This document shows positions 5,868 through 15,040 of a stretch of DNA of 25,210 bases, one piece after another (the first letter of the stretch is position 1; each line of letters begins with the position of its first letter). The notes under the pieces were generated by a model. That model searched no databases and was not told the origin of the DNA. It saw nothing but the letters and a program-made list of their open reading frames with translations. This DNA comes from DATFBY01 sp035253585 (GTDB lineage: Bacteria > Gemmatimonadota > Gemmatimonadetes > Gemmatimonadales > Gemmatimonadaceae). A program made the position numbers and the translations under genes. The stretch lies in the NCBI GenBank assembly GCA_035253585.1, contig DATFBY010000067.1, positions 1 through 25,210 of the forward strand, read 5' to 3'.

Positions 5868-7463
5868 ATGTTCCCCCGCACGTCGAACGCGTCGATCGAG
5901 CCCGCGACGACGGCTCCGCTCGACCCGGTCTCCGCCTTGAACGCGCTGGCCGACGGCTACTGCGTCGTCGGCACCGACTGGAACATTTTGTTCGTCAACC
6001 GCGCGCTCGCTCGCATCGTCGGTCAGGACGCGGACCGGCTGGTGGGACGCCGGTTCTGGAGCGCCGTGCGCGCGCTCGGAGCGCTCCCCGAAGCGTCGTG
6101 GCTGCGCGCCACTATGATCGATCGTTCCCCTCGAAACTTCCGCATCGATTATCGAGACGCTCGCATCGAAGGAACGTTCGACGTGCGCGCCACCGTGTGC
6201 GAGGACGGCTCGCTCTGCATTCAAGTGCGCGACGTCTCCGACGAAGTGCGCTTCGAGCGTGAGCTCGAGGAGCGGAATCAGGAGAACGAGTCGCTGCGCG
6301 AGCTGGCGCGCTCGCTGGCCGAAGAAACCGATCTCCACGCGCTGCTCGGCGTGATCTGTCGCGAGGCGGCATCGCAGTGCAACGCGTCCGCGGCCGCGGT
6401 GGGACAGATCGCGCACGGGATCGCCCAAGTGGTCTGCGGGACTGGCATCGCCGAGTCGGCTGTCGGCGCGCGGTACAAGCTCGCCGGATCGCTCACCGAG
6501 CGGGCGGTGGCCGAGCGAACCGTGGTGAGCTCCGATGATTATCCCGCCGACCTCAATCGGTACGCACGCGAGCTGGAAGCGCTCAACATCGGTCCAGCGC
6601 TCCTGGCGCCGCTCGTTTCGCACAACCACGTGCTCGGCGTTGTGATGGTCGGCCGTCTTCGCGGTGCGCCGCCCTTCAGCGACCGCGAGGTCCGCCGCAT
6701 ACGTGGCATCGCCGATCACGCGGCGATGGCGATCTGGAAATCACGTCTCTTCGAGGAAGCGCAGGTCGCCAATCGCGCCAAGAGCGAATTCATGGCGACG
6801 ATGAGTCACGAGCTGCGCACACCGCTCACCGCGCTCACCGGCTACGAAGAGCTGCTGAGCGACGAAGTGCTCGGCGCACTCTCGACTGCCCAGCACAGCG
6901 CCCTCGATCGCATGCGCGTGAGCACCGAGATCCTGTCCTCCATCATCGAGGACATACTCACCTTCTCGCGACTCGAGGCGGGAGAGGAAGTCGCGCGTCC
7001 GCACGAGGCGACGTTAGGCGACATCGTCGACGCGGCGATGGCGGTGCTCGGTCCGGTAGCGTCCAAGAAAGGGCTGGAGCTCGGCGTGACGATGTCCAAC
7101 CCGGCCGCGCGCGTGTACACAGACGTCGAAATGGCTCGCCGGATCCTGGTGAACCTCGGCGCAAATGCCGTGAAATTCACCGAGCAAGGCTCGGTGGCCA
7201 TCGACGTGATCGCGGATTCCGAGTCGCTGCGCTTCGCCGTGCGCGACACGGGCATAGGGATCGCGCGCGAAGACCTTCCCAGGCTGTTCCAGCCATTCGC
7301 GCAGCTCGACACGGGCTTCACGCGACGCCACGGCGGGACCGGGCTGGGACTCTTCATCTCTCAGCGTCTGGCGCAGCTGCTTGGTGGCCGCATTGAAGTG
7401 CAGTCCGAGCCCGCGAGGGGGAGTACTTTCACGGTGATTCTGCCGCGGGAGCTGGCGCGCTGA
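5868..7463 (+). CDS. Soluble sensor histidine kinase (PAS-GAF-HisKA-HATPase)
   Basis: This is a 531-residue kinase without membrane segments, so it senses a cytoplasmic signal. Domain order: PAS-like (about 20-130, 'ALADGYCVVGTDWNILFVNRA'), a short coiled linker (130-150), GAF (about 150-290), the HisKA dimerisation domain with H-box 'FMATMSHELRTPLTAL' (phospho-acceptor His314), and the ATP-binding domain with N-box 'NLGANAVKF' (429-437), G1 'DTGIGIA' (460-466), F-box 'LFQPFAQLD' (473-481) and G2 'GGTGLGLFIS' (489-498). All catalytic boxes are intact. I prefer ATG 5868 over TTG 5847; neither has a good ribosome site. No full response regulator is adjacent, so it is an orphan. The PAS fold lacks obvious heme or flavin residues, and the ligand is unknown. 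Confidence 0.9.
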   Translation: MFPRTSNASIEPATTAPLDPVSALNALADGYCVVGTDWNILFVNRALARIVGQDADRLVGRRFWSAVRALGALPEASWLRATMIDRSPRNFRIDYRDARIEGTFDVRATVCEDGSLCIQVRDVSDEVRFERELEERNQENESLRELARSLAEETDLHALLGVICREAASQCNASAAAVGQIAHGIAQVVCGTGIAESAVGARYKLAGSLTERAVAERTVVSSDDYPADLNRYARELEALNIGPALLAPLVSHNHVLGVVMVGRLRGAPPFSDREVRRIRGIADHAAMAIWKSRLFEEAQVANRAKSEFMATMSHELRTPLTALTGYEELLSDEVLGALSTAQHSALDRMRVSTEILSSIIEDILTFSRLEAGEEVARPHEATLGDIVDAAMAVLGPVASKKGLELGVTMSNPAARVYTDVEMARRILVNLGANAVKFTEQGSVAIDVIADSESLRFAVRDTGIGIAREDLPRLFQPFAQLDTGFTRRHGGTGLGLFISQRLAQLLGGRIEVQSEPARGSTFTVILPRELAR

Positions 7464-7570
7464 CATCGCTCCAACGGGAGCAAATCGCGCCCGTCAAGCG
7501 TTAGTCAGGAAGGCGGCATCGCTGCTGCCCCGTCTCGCCCGGACGCTGCCGGAGCGGTTAACTTTCCCCC

Positions 7571-10300
7571 ATGTCGAGCCTGCCCATCACGAGCGCGTTC
7601 AACGACGGCTATGTCGCTGAGCTGTACGAGCGTTTTCAGCGCGACCCGTCGTCGGTCGACGCGTCCTGGCGCCAGTTCTTCGAGTTTGCGCAGAGCCTCG
7701 GCGGCGGCGCCCAGCCGACAGTCGCCACCGCATCCGCGCTGCGAAAGGTGGCCGGCGCGGCCGGGCTGGTTCAGGCGATTCGGCAGTATGGTCACCTGGC
7801 CGTTCAGCTCGACCCGTTAGGCACGGCGCCGTTAGGCGCCAAGGAGCTGACGCCGGAGTTCCACGGCATCAGCGAGGAAGACCTGCGCACGATTCCGGGT
7901 GCCGCCCTCTGGTTCGAAGACGATACCGCACTCGCCGCGGTGAATCGACTCCGTGCGCTGTACTCCGGAACCATGGGCTTCGAGTTCGAGCACATCGAGG
8001 AGCAGGCCGAGCGCGAGTGGTTCCGCGAGCAGATCGAAGGCGGGCAGATGGCGCGCGTGACGTCTGCCGAGCAGAAGATGCGGCTGCTGCAGAGCCTGAC
8101 CGCCGTCGATGCCTTGGAGAAGTTTCTCGGCCGCACGTTCCTTGGCGTCAAGCGATTCTCGGTCGAAGGGAACGACGCGCTCATTCCAATGATCGATCAG
8201 GCGGTGGAGCGCGCCGCGCAGCACGGCACACGACAGGTGGTGGTGGGGATGGCGCACCGCGGACGCATCAACGTGCTCGCGCACGTGCTCGAAAAACCGA
8301 TGGGGACCATCTTCAACGAATTCGAAGGACGGCCTGAGCGATCGGACGCGGAAGACACGGGTGACGTGAAGTACCACCTCGGCGCGCGAATCGAGCGCGA
8401 GATGCCTGGCGGCACGACCGTCGAGGTGATGCTGCTGCCCAATCCGAGCCATCTCGAGTTCGTGAATCCAGTGCTCGAGGGCGTGGCGCGCGCGCTTCAG
8501 CGTCCTGACGAGCAGGGAGCGCGCGATGAGGCGAGCGTGCTTCCCGTCGTGGTGCACGGTGACGCGGCGTTCCCAGGTGAGGGCGTGGTGGCCGAGACGT
8601 TCAACCTCTCGGCGTTGGGAGGATATCGCACGGGTGGAACGCTGCACATCATCGCCAACAATCAGGTTGGATTCACCACCGATCCCCGCGACGGCCGCTC
8701 GACGTATTACGCCAGCGATCTGGCGAAAGGGTTCGAGGTGCCGATCGTGCACGTCAACGGCGATGATGCCGAAGGAGCGATTACCGCGCTCTGGCTGGCG
8801 ATCGAGTATCGCGCCCGATTCAAGAAAGATTTCCTCATCGATCTGGTGGGATATCGTCGGCACGGCCACAACGAGACCGACGAGCCGGCCTACACGCAGC
8901 CCAAGCTTTACGATCTGATCCGCGCGCATCCGGCGCCACGCGAAGTGTACGCGCGTCGTCTGGCCGACGAAGGCGTGATCACGGCCGACGACGCCCAGCG
9001 TCTCTTCGGCGAGGCGCAGCAGCGGCTACAGAGTGTGTACAACGAGCTCAAAGCGGGGCGACTCGACGCGCCCGAGCACGTGCCCGGCGATCAGAGCGCG
9101 GCGAAGGCGCCTGCATCGATGGATACCGCCGTCGACGCGGCCACGCTCGCCGACGTGAACGAACAGTTGCTGAATTGGCCGGAGTCGTTTCATGCGCATC
9201 CGAAGCTGGCCAAGCAATTCGAGCGGCGACGCGAAGCGTTAGGCGAAGCGGGTGGGATCGAGTGGGGGCACGCGGAAGCGCTGGCGTGGGGGTCGCTGCT
9301 GCTCGAAGGAACGTCGGTGCGCATAAGCGGGCAGGACACCGAGCGCGGCACTTTCTCGCATCGTCAGGCAGTGCTGCACGACGTGGAGACAGGGGAGAAG
9401 TACATCCCGCTCGAACATCTGCGTGGCGCGCGCGGCAGGTTCGAGATCTACAACAGCCCGCTCTCGGAAGTCGCGGTGCTCGCTTTCGAGTACGGCTATA
9501 GCGTCGCGGCGCCGGACACGCTGGTACTGTGGGAGGCGCAGTTCGGCGATTTCGTGAACGTGGCGCAGCCGGTGATCGATCAGTTCCTGGCCGCGGACCG
9601 TGCGAAGTGGGGGCAGAACTCCGGCGTCGTGCTGCTGCTTCCGCACGGCTACGAAGGACAGGGTCCCGAACACTCGAGCGCGCGTCTCGAGCGCTTCCTT
9701 CAGCTAGCTGCCGAGGGGAACATGCGCATCGCGTATCCGACGACGCCGGGGCAGTACTTTCACATCCTGCGTCGTCAGGCAAAGCTCGATGAGCGGCGGC
9801 CGTTGGTGTTGATGCAGCCGAAGAGTCTGCTGCGCGCGCCGCAGGCGGCGTCGCGGTTGGCGGAGATGACGACCGGTGGCTTCCAGGCGGTGCTGGACGA
9901 CACCGCCACCAGCCCCGAGGACGTGCGTCGCATCGTGTTCGTGTCCGGGAAGCTCTACTACGATCTAGTGGCGAAGGAGCATCCGCCGCACGTAGCACTG
10001 GTGCGGGTGGAGGAGCTCTATCCGTGGCCGCACGATGACATCGCTCGCGTCGTTTCGCGGTACCCGTCGCTGGAGGAGATCGTGTGGGCGCAGGAGGAGC
10101 CGAAGAACATGGGGGCATGGTCGTTCGTGGCGCCTCGGCTCTTGGGCACCGTCGGCCGCGCCCCGCGGTACGTCGGTCGTCCGGAGCGCGCGAGTCCGGC
10201 GGAAGGTTATCTCTCGGCGCATCAGGAGCAGCAGGGTGCGATCGTCGCGGAAGCGCTGGAACCGATTGCCGCGCGGCGGACGGCGGAGGTGGGGAAGTGA
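7571..10300 (+). CDS. sucA: 2-oxoglutarate dehydrogenase E1 component
   Basis: This 909-residue thiamine-diphosphate enzyme catalyses decarboxylation of 2-oxoglutarate and succinyl transfer to the E2 lipoyl domain in the TCA cycle. Family marks in order: the N-terminal E2-docking segment 'NDGYVAELYERFQRD' (11-25) and 'WRQFF', 'GMAHRGRINVL' (226-236), 'NPSHLEFVNPVLEG' (291-304), the ThDP/Mg motif from 'HGDAAF' (329-334) to 'NNQVGF' (363-368), 'GYRRHGHNETDEP', and in the second half 'HGYEGQGPEHSSARLERFL'. The length is near the usual ~930. The ATG is preceded by a pyrimidine-rich stretch with no Shine-Dalgarno, which is unusual. No E2 (sucB) follows. The stop overlaps the next gene's start by 4 bases, so it heads a five-gene chain. 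Confidence 0.96.
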   Translation: MSSLPITSAFNDGYVAELYERFQRDPSSVDASWRQFFEFAQSLGGGAQPTVATASALRKVAGAAGLVQAIRQYGHLAVQLDPLGTAPLGAKELTPEFHGISEEDLRTIPGAALWFEDDTALAAVNRLRALYSGTMGFEFEHIEEQAEREWFREQIEGGQMARVTSAEQKMRLLQSLTAVDALEKFLGRTFLGVKRFSVEGNDALIPMIDQAVERAAQHGTRQVVVGMAHRGRINVLAHVLEKPMGTIFNEFEGRPERSDAEDTGDVKYHLGARIEREMPGGTTVEVMLLPNPSHLEFVNPVLEGVARALQRPDEQGARDEASVLPVVVHGDAAFPGEGVVAETFNLSALGGYRTGGTLHIIANNQVGFTTDPRDGRSTYYASDLAKGFEVPIVHVNGDDAEGAITALWLAIEYRARFKKDFLIDLVGYRRHGHNETDEPAYTQPKLYDLIRAHPAPREVYARRLADEGVITADDAQRLFGEAQQRLQSVYNELKAGRLDAPEHVPGDQSAAKAPASMDTAVDAATLADVNEQLLNWPESFHAHPKLAKQFERRREALGEAGGIEWGHAEALAWGSLLLEGTSVRISGQDTERGTFSHRQAVLHDVETGEKYIPLEHLRGARGRFEIYNSPLSEVAVLAFEYGYSVAAPDTLVLWEAQFGDFVNVAQPVIDQFLAADRAKWGQNSGVVLLLPHGYEGQGPEHSSARLERFLQLAAEGNMRIAYPTTPGQYFHILRRQAKLDERRPLVLMQPKSLLRAPQAASRLAEMTTGGFQAVLDDTATSPEDVRRIVFVSGKLYYDLVAKEHPPHVALVRVEELYPWPHDDIARVVSRYPSLEEIVWAQEEPKNMGAWSFVAPRLLGTVGRAPRYVGRPERASPAEGYLSAHQEQQGAIVAEALEPIAARRTAEVGK
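10285..10299 (+). promoter_or_regulatory. Ribosome binding site that sets the PIG-L start
   Basis: GGAGGT (10285-10290) lies six bases before GTG 10297-10299. It supports translation starting upstream of the heptamer repeat, rather than after it, where no in-frame ATG, GTG or TTG precedes the signal peptide. Confidence 0.7.
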
Positions 10301-12951
10301 AGGGCGAGATTCGAGATTCGAGATTCGAGATTCGGAAGGGCACACCTAATGAGCTCCGAAACCGGGGTTCGCGAATCTCGAATCTCGAATCTCGAATCTC
10401 GGCTGCCTTTCTCGTTCTTCTTCTCGCCACCGCCACCGCCTGCGCCGCTCAAGAACGCGGAGCGGCGGCGCTGGGGCAGTCCATTGGTGGACTCGGGGTC
10501 AGCGCCCGCGTGCTGGTGATCGCGGCGCATCCGGATGACGAAGACACGCGGCTCATCACGTGGCTCGGGCGCGGGCATCACGCGGACATGGCGTATCTCT
10601 CGCTCACCCGCGGCGACGGTGGGCAGAATCTCATCGGGAACGAGCTCGGCGAAGCGTTAGGCGTCATTCGCACGGAAGAGCTGCTGGCGGCACGGCGAAT
10701 CGACGGTGCGACGCAGTTCTTCACGCGGGCGTACGATTTCGGATTCTCCAAGAGTCCCGACGAGACGTTCCGGCATTGGCCGCGCGATTCGATCCTGCGC
10801 GACGTGGTGACCGTAGTGCGCGCGTTTCGGCCGCACGTCATCGTCGCCGTCTTTTCGGGCACTCCGCGTGATGGACACGGACATCACCAAGTGTCCGGCA
10901 TGCTGGCGCGCGACGCATTCGACGTCGCCGGCGATACCGTGCGCGTGCCACTGCGCGCAGGCGAGCGGCCGTGGACGCCGCTCAAGTTCTACCGCACACG
11001 CAGCTATTGGGGCGGCGAAGGCGCCACCTTCCGCTACAATGCGGGCGAGTACAACGCGCTGCTCGGTCGCAGCTACGCGGAGATCGCGGGGGAGAGTCGC
11101 TCGCAGCACAAGTCGCAGGGGTTTGGAGCGCTGCAGCGCAAAGGATATGTGCCGGGCTCGGTGCGTCGTGAGGCGACGCGGGTCAACGAGAACACACCTG
11201 AAGGACAGGAGAAGTCGATCTTCGAGGGGATCGACACCAGCTGGACGCGGCTCAAGCCGCTACTCGCCAACGGAGCGGACCGCGCGCGAATCGACTCCGT
11301 GATGGGAGTGGTCACGCAGCTGCAGCGATCGGTGGACCTCTTCCGGCCGGCGACGACGCTACAGTCGCTCTCACGGTTGGAGGGACTCGTCAGGCGGATC
11401 GAGCCAGGGCGAGGCGCGACGCCGGACCTGATCACCTCGCTGGCCGATCTGGCGCGCAAAGTCGATGACGCGATCGCTCTCTCGTTAGGTGTGTCGGTCG
11501 AAGCCATGGCGCCCCGTGACGTGGTCGCGGTGCGCGACAGCATGCCGGTGGCGGTCACCGTGTACAATCGCGGCACTCAGCCGCTCGAGGTTGTGCAGAT
11601 CCGCCTGCGCAGCGGCGACGTGACCGGCACAGCATCGGGGCGCGCCCGAGCGATCACCCCCGACAGCTCGGTGGTCGACACCGTCCGTGTATCGGCAACT
11701 CGTGTCTCCCAGCCGTGGTGGCTCATGACGCCGCGTAAGGGCGACATGTTCGCCGAGCCGGTCACCGGCCTGCCCGAGCCCATGGCGTCTGGCACGCGCG
11801 CCGAGGTGACGTTGGCGAGCAACGGGATGCGTTTCGCGGTCGATGTCCCGGTGATTTTCCGTTTTGCGGACCCGGTGCGCGGCGAGGTCGCGCGTCCCCT
11901 CACCGCCGAGCCTGCAATCACCTTGGCGATGGAGCGGACCGTGATGCTGGCGCCGGCGGGCGGCGCTCTCGACCGAATGCTCACGGTGCGCGTGCGGTCG
12001 GCCGTTTCGCAGGAGAAAGCAGTGCGAGTCTCGCTCGAGCTGCCGCGTGGCCTCACGGCGGATTCCGCGTCGCGCAGCGTGTCGCTGACCGGTGTCGGCT
12101 CGAGCCGATCGGTCGACTTCCGCATTCGGGGGTCGCTGCCGCGAGGACGGCACACGATCGCAGCGGTGGCTGAGAGCGACGGACAGCGGTTCACGACCGG
12201 ATTCGTTCCGATCGAGTACGATCACATCCGTCCGCAGAAGCTCTATCGTCAGGCGAGCATCGCGGTCGAGGCAGTGGATGTACGGCTGCCGGTGCAGGCG
12301 AACATTGCTTACATCCAGGGTGTAGGTGACAACGTCGCGCGATCGCTCGAGGAGCTCGGCGTCCGGGTCACGATCCTGGATCCAGCGAAGCTCTCGAGCA
12401 CCGATCTGGCGCCCTACACCGCGGTGGTCATCGGGACGCGCGCCTACGAGGCGCATCCGGATCTGGCGGTGAACAACGCGCGGCTGATGGAATACACGCG
12501 CAACGGCGGCACGATGGTCGTGCAATACGGCCAGTACGAGATGCAGCAGCGCGGCATCATGCCGTATCCGATTCAGCTCGGACGGCCGGCTACGCGCGTC
12601 ACGGAGGAGGATGCACCGGTCACCGTGCTGCGTTCCGACCATCCACTGCTCAATGCGCCCAACAAGATCGGGCCGAGCGACTGGCAGGGGTGGGTGCAAG
12701 AGCGCTCGCTCTACATGCCGTCGAGCGCCGACTCCTCGTACACTCCGCTCCTCGAGCTGCACGATCCCGGCGAGCCGCCTAACGAGAACGCGCTGCTCGT
12801 GGCGCGGTATGGACGAGGCGTCTACGTCTACACGACGCTGGCGTTCTTCCGACAGTTGCCGGCGGGTGTGCCCGGAGCCGCGCGGCTCTTCGCCAATCTC
12901 ATCGGAGCGCGACCGCCGGGAGCCGAAGCGGCCAACGGTGTGCGGCCGTGA
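10297..12951 (+). CDS. Secreted PIG-L/LmbE-family deacetylase with extra C-terminal domains
   Basis: This 884-residue protein starts at GTG 10297, which overlaps the sucA stop (GTGA) and has a strong GGAGGT six bases upstream. Residues 3-33 are encoded by the heptamer inverted repeat. A signal-peptide core 'AAFLVLLLATATACAAQ' (36-52) follows. The PIG-L domain (about 70-330) has AHPDDE (77-82; His78 and Asp81 as expected zinc ligands) and 'GHGHHQVSG' (193-201), which holds the third His. It should remove an N-acetyl group from a sugar or similar substrate in the periplasm. The middle region (about 400-650) reads as beta-sandwich segments. The C-terminal ~180 residues ('NVARSLEELGVRVTILD', 'YTAVVIGTRAYEAHPDL', 'YGRGVYVYTTLAFFRQLP') resemble a ThuA/GATase-like flavodoxin fold. 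The substrate is unknown. Confidence 0.85.
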   Translation: MKGEIRDSRFEIRKGTPNELRNRGSRISNLESRISAAFLVLLLATATACAAQERGAAALGQSIGGLGVSARVLVIAAHPDDEDTRLITWLGRGHHADMAYLSLTRGDGGQNLIGNELGEALGVIRTEELLAARRIDGATQFFTRAYDFGFSKSPDETFRHWPRDSILRDVVTVVRAFRPHVIVAVFSGTPRDGHGHHQVSGMLARDAFDVAGDTVRVPLRAGERPWTPLKFYRTRSYWGGEGATFRYNAGEYNALLGRSYAEIAGESRSQHKSQGFGALQRKGYVPGSVRREATRVNENTPEGQEKSIFEGIDTSWTRLKPLLANGADRARIDSVMGVVTQLQRSVDLFRPATTLQSLSRLEGLVRRIEPGRGATPDLITSLADLARKVDDAIALSLGVSVEAMAPRDVVAVRDSMPVAVTVYNRGTQPLEVVQIRLRSGDVTGTASGRARAITPDSSVVDTVRVSATRVSQPWWLMTPRKGDMFAEPVTGLPEPMASGTRAEVTLASNGMRFAVDVPVIFRFADPVRGEVARPLTAEPAITLAMERTVMLAPAGGALDRMLTVRVRSAVSQEKAVRVSLELPRGLTADSASRSVSLTGVGSSRSVDFRIRGSLPRGRHTIAAVAESDGQRFTTGFVPIEYDHIRPQKLYRQASIAVEAVDVRLPVQANIAYIQGVGDNVARSLEELGVRVTILDPAKLSSTDLAPYTAVVIGTRAYEAHPDLAVNNARLMEYTRNGGTMVVQYGQYEMQQRGIMPYPIQLGRPATRVTEEDAPVTVLRSDHPLLNAPNKIGPSDWQGWVQERSLYMPSSADSSYTPLLELHDPGEPPNENALLVARYGRGVYVYTTLAFFRQLPAGVPGAARLFANLIGARPPGAEAANGVRP
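10306..10400. repeat. Heptamer-arm inverted repeat (element 3), inside the start of the PIG-L gene
   Basis: Four perfect tandem copies of GAGATTC (10306-10333) face four perfect copies of the reverse complement GAATCTC (10373-10400), with a 39-base spacer. The 28-bp arms are fully complementary. The architecture is the same as element 1, and the heptamer differs from GGGACTC at positions 2 and 5 (G/A and C/T). The whole element is open in the PIG-L reading frame and lies between its GTG start and its signal peptide. Confidence 0.9.
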
Positions 12952-13979
12952 GGCGTGTGCTGGCGGTCGCCGGGGCGGCGTTGCTCGTCGCCTGCGGCGG
13001 CGGTGATGGGCGCACCATCCTGACGGTGTATTCGCCGCACGGCAAGGCGCTCCTCGAGCAGTATGAGCGCGAGTTCGAGGCGGCAAACTCGGCCGTCGAC
13101 GTGCAGTGGGTGGACATGGGCTCGCAGGAGGTGCTCGATCGACTGCGGGCCGAATCGGCGAATCCGCAGGCGGACGTTTGGTTTGGCGCGCCCGCCGAGA
13201 TCTTCGAGCGCGCGTCCAACGAGAATCTGCTGGAGCCGTATCGACCCACCTGGGCAGCGACGGTGCCTGACGAGGCACGCGATCCACAGGATCGCTGGTA
13301 CGGCACGTATCTCACGCCCGAAGTCATCGCGTACAACACCGAGGCGGTGAGCGCGGCCGACGCACCGAAGGATTGGGACGACGTGCTCGACCCCAAGTGG
13401 AAGGGGAAGATTCTCATCCGGGACCCCATCGCGTCGGGCTCGATGCGCGCGATCTTCGGAGCGCAGATCGCTCGCTCGATCGCGCAAACCGGATCGCCGG
13501 AGGGCGGTTACGAGTGGCTGCGTCGGCTCGATGCAAACACGAAGGAGTACACGCTCAACCCGACGATTCTCTATCAGAAGCTGGGGCGGCAGGAGGGCGT
13601 GGTGACCCTCTACAACATGCCCGACATCGCGACGCTCAAGCAGCGTTTCAACATTCCGGTGACGTACGTGATACCGGCGAGCGGTACACCGGTGCTGGTG
13701 GATGGCATCGCAATCGTCCGCGGGTCGAAGCATCCGGAGATCGCCCGTCGCTACTACGAGTCGGTGACCACACCCGCGGCCCTGATATCGGCCGCGCGCG
13801 CGCATCTTCGAATCCCGGCGCGAACGGACATACCGAACGACTCACTCCCCGACTGGATTCGCGAGGCGCAGGCGCAGATCAAGCCGATGCCGCTCGATCG
13901 TGCGCTCCTGGCCCAGCATCTCGACGAGTGGATGAAGTACTGGGACAGCAACATCAGGAATCGGAGCCGCGATAGGTGA
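12948..13979 (+). CDS. ABC transporter substrate-binding lipoprotein (AfuA/COG1840-like)
   Basis: This 343-residue periplasmic binding lipoprotein has signal 'RRVLAVAGAALLVAC' with lipid-carrying Cys16 followed by GGG. The mature part follows the family 1 / ferric-type solute-binding pattern: 'TVYSPHGKALLEQYEREFE', 'ADVWFGAPAEIFERASNENL', 'YGTYLTPEVIAYNTEAV', 'WDDVLDPKWKGKILIRDP', and a late helix region. It starts at GTG 12948, overlapping the PIG-L stop by 4 bases (GTGA), and in turn overlaps the ATPase gene by 4 bases. The Tyr-Tyr pair that holds iron in FbpA-type proteins is not evident; the comparable place reads 'LYNMPD'. The cargo could therefore be something other than ferric iron, such as an organophosphonate, a polyamine or thiamine-like molecule. 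The family call is firm, the ligand is not. Confidence 0.87.
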   Translation: MRRVLAVAGAALLVACGGGDGRTILTVYSPHGKALLEQYEREFEAANSAVDVQWVDMGSQEVLDRLRAESANPQADVWFGAPAEIFERASNENLLEPYRPTWAATVPDEARDPQDRWYGTYLTPEVIAYNTEAVSAADAPKDWDDVLDPKWKGKILIRDPIASGSMRAIFGAQIARSIAQTGSPEGGYEWLRRLDANTKEYTLNPTILYQKLGRQEGVVTLYNMPDIATLKQRFNIPVTYVIPASGTPVLVDGIAIVRGSKHPEIARRYYESVTTPAALISAARAHLRIPARTDIPNDSLPDWIREAQAQIKPMPLDRALLAQHLDEWMKYWDSNIRNRSRDR

Positions 13980-15040
13980 AAGAGGCGACGCCGTCCGGCG
14001 CCCTCTCCCTGGTCGGCGTCACTCGGCGCTTTCCCAACCACATCGCGGTCGACAACCTCTCGCTCGACGTCTCGCCAGGCGAGCTGTTGGCGCTGATCGG
14101 CGCGTCGGGCTCGGGGAAGACGACGACGCTCCGCATCATCGCCGGCTACGAGCTGCCTGACGAGGGACGCGTTCTGCTCGACGGCACCGACGTCACGACG
14201 CAGTCGCCGCAGCGCCGAAATTTCGGGATGGTCTTTCAGCACTACGCGCTCTTTCCGCATCTCTCCGTCGGCGAGAACGTAGCCTTCGGACTCGAAGCAC
14301 GCGGCGTGTCGAAGAGAGACCGGATGACGCGCGCGGCCAATGCGTTGTCCGCTGTCGGGCTCGCGCACGCGGAAGGACGCCGGGTACAGTCGCTGTCGGG
14401 CGGAGAGCAGCAGCGTGTCGCGCTGGCCCGTGCGCTGATCATCGAGCCACGCGTTCTGCTGCTCGATGAGCCGCTCTCGAATCTCGATCCCACGCTTCGG
14501 CGAAGCACGCGTGAGGAGTTGCGCGCGACGCTTCGGCGTCAGGGCGCGACCTCGGTGTTCGTGACGCACGATCAGGAGGACGCGTTCGCGGTAGCTGATC
14601 GCGTGGCGCTACTCGAGCGTGGTCGACTGCTGCAAGTCGGCACGGCGGAGCAGCTCTACGACCGTCCAGCCTCGCGCGCGGTGGCCGAGTTCATAGGTCG
14701 TGCGGCGCTCGTGCGAGGGACGTTCGACGGGCAGTCGGTCACGATCGCGGTGGACGGTGCGGCGGAGCGCTTTCGCGCGGCACCCGCGGCTGGAGTGGCT
14801 TCCGGAGACGTACTGGCCGTGCTCAGGCCCGATGCTCTCAGCTTCGCACCACGCGACAGCGAGGCCGGTTGGCCGGGCGAGGTCGTTTCCCGCCGATTCG
14901 CCGGCGCTCTCATCGCCTACCACGTGCTGCTGTCAGGCGGCATCGACGTGGAGCTGCACAGCACGGAGCGCGGTGTTCAAGAGGGCGAGCGTGCGCGCGT
15001 TCGTCTCACTCGGGAGCCGGTGGCGGTGGTGTCGCCATGA
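13976..15040 (+). CDS. ABC transporter ATPase (FbpC/PotA-type)
   Basis: This 354-residue cytoplasmic ATPase powers the importer. Visible motifs: Walker A GASGSGKTT (42-50), Q-loop Gln88 in 'VFQHYALFPH', signature LSGGEQQ (140-146), Walker B VLLLDEP (160-166), D-loop 'SNLD', and H-loop His198 in 'VTHDQEDAF'. After about residue 235 a TOBE-like beta domain follows ('LVRGTFDGQSVTIAVDG', 'VLAVLRPDALSF'), as in CUT1/Fe/polyamine importers of the MalK superfamily. Start GTG 13976 overlaps the binding-protein stop (GTGA), with a GGAG about 10 bases upstream. The TOBE region suggests that it may bind a regulator or ligand. Confidence 0.94.
   Translation: MKEATPSGALSLVGVTRRFPNHIAVDNLSLDVSPGELLALIGASGSGKTTTLRIIAGYELPDEGRVLLDGTDVTTQSPQRRNFGMVFQHYALFPHLSVGENVAFGLEARGVSKRDRMTRAANALSAVGLAHAEGRRVQSLSGGEQQRVALARALIIEPRVLLLDEPLSNLDPTLRRSTREELRATLRRQGATSVFVTHDQEDAFAVADRVALLERGRLLQVGTAEQLYDRPASRAVAEFIGRAALVRGTFDGQSVTIAVDGAAERFRAAPAAGVASGDVLAVLRPDALSFAPRDSEAGWPGEVVSRRFAGALIAYHVLLSGGIDVELHSTERGVQEGERARVRLTREPVAVVSP

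Noticed and set aside
10084..10296. Upstream extension of the PIG-L reading frame inside sucA
   Set aside because: sucA is certain here. GTG 10297 with GGAGGT explains the start.
14869..15036. Upstream extension of the permease frame inside the ATPase gene
   Set aside because: ATG 15037 gives the standard ATGA overlap, and the extension is Arg-rich without family match.
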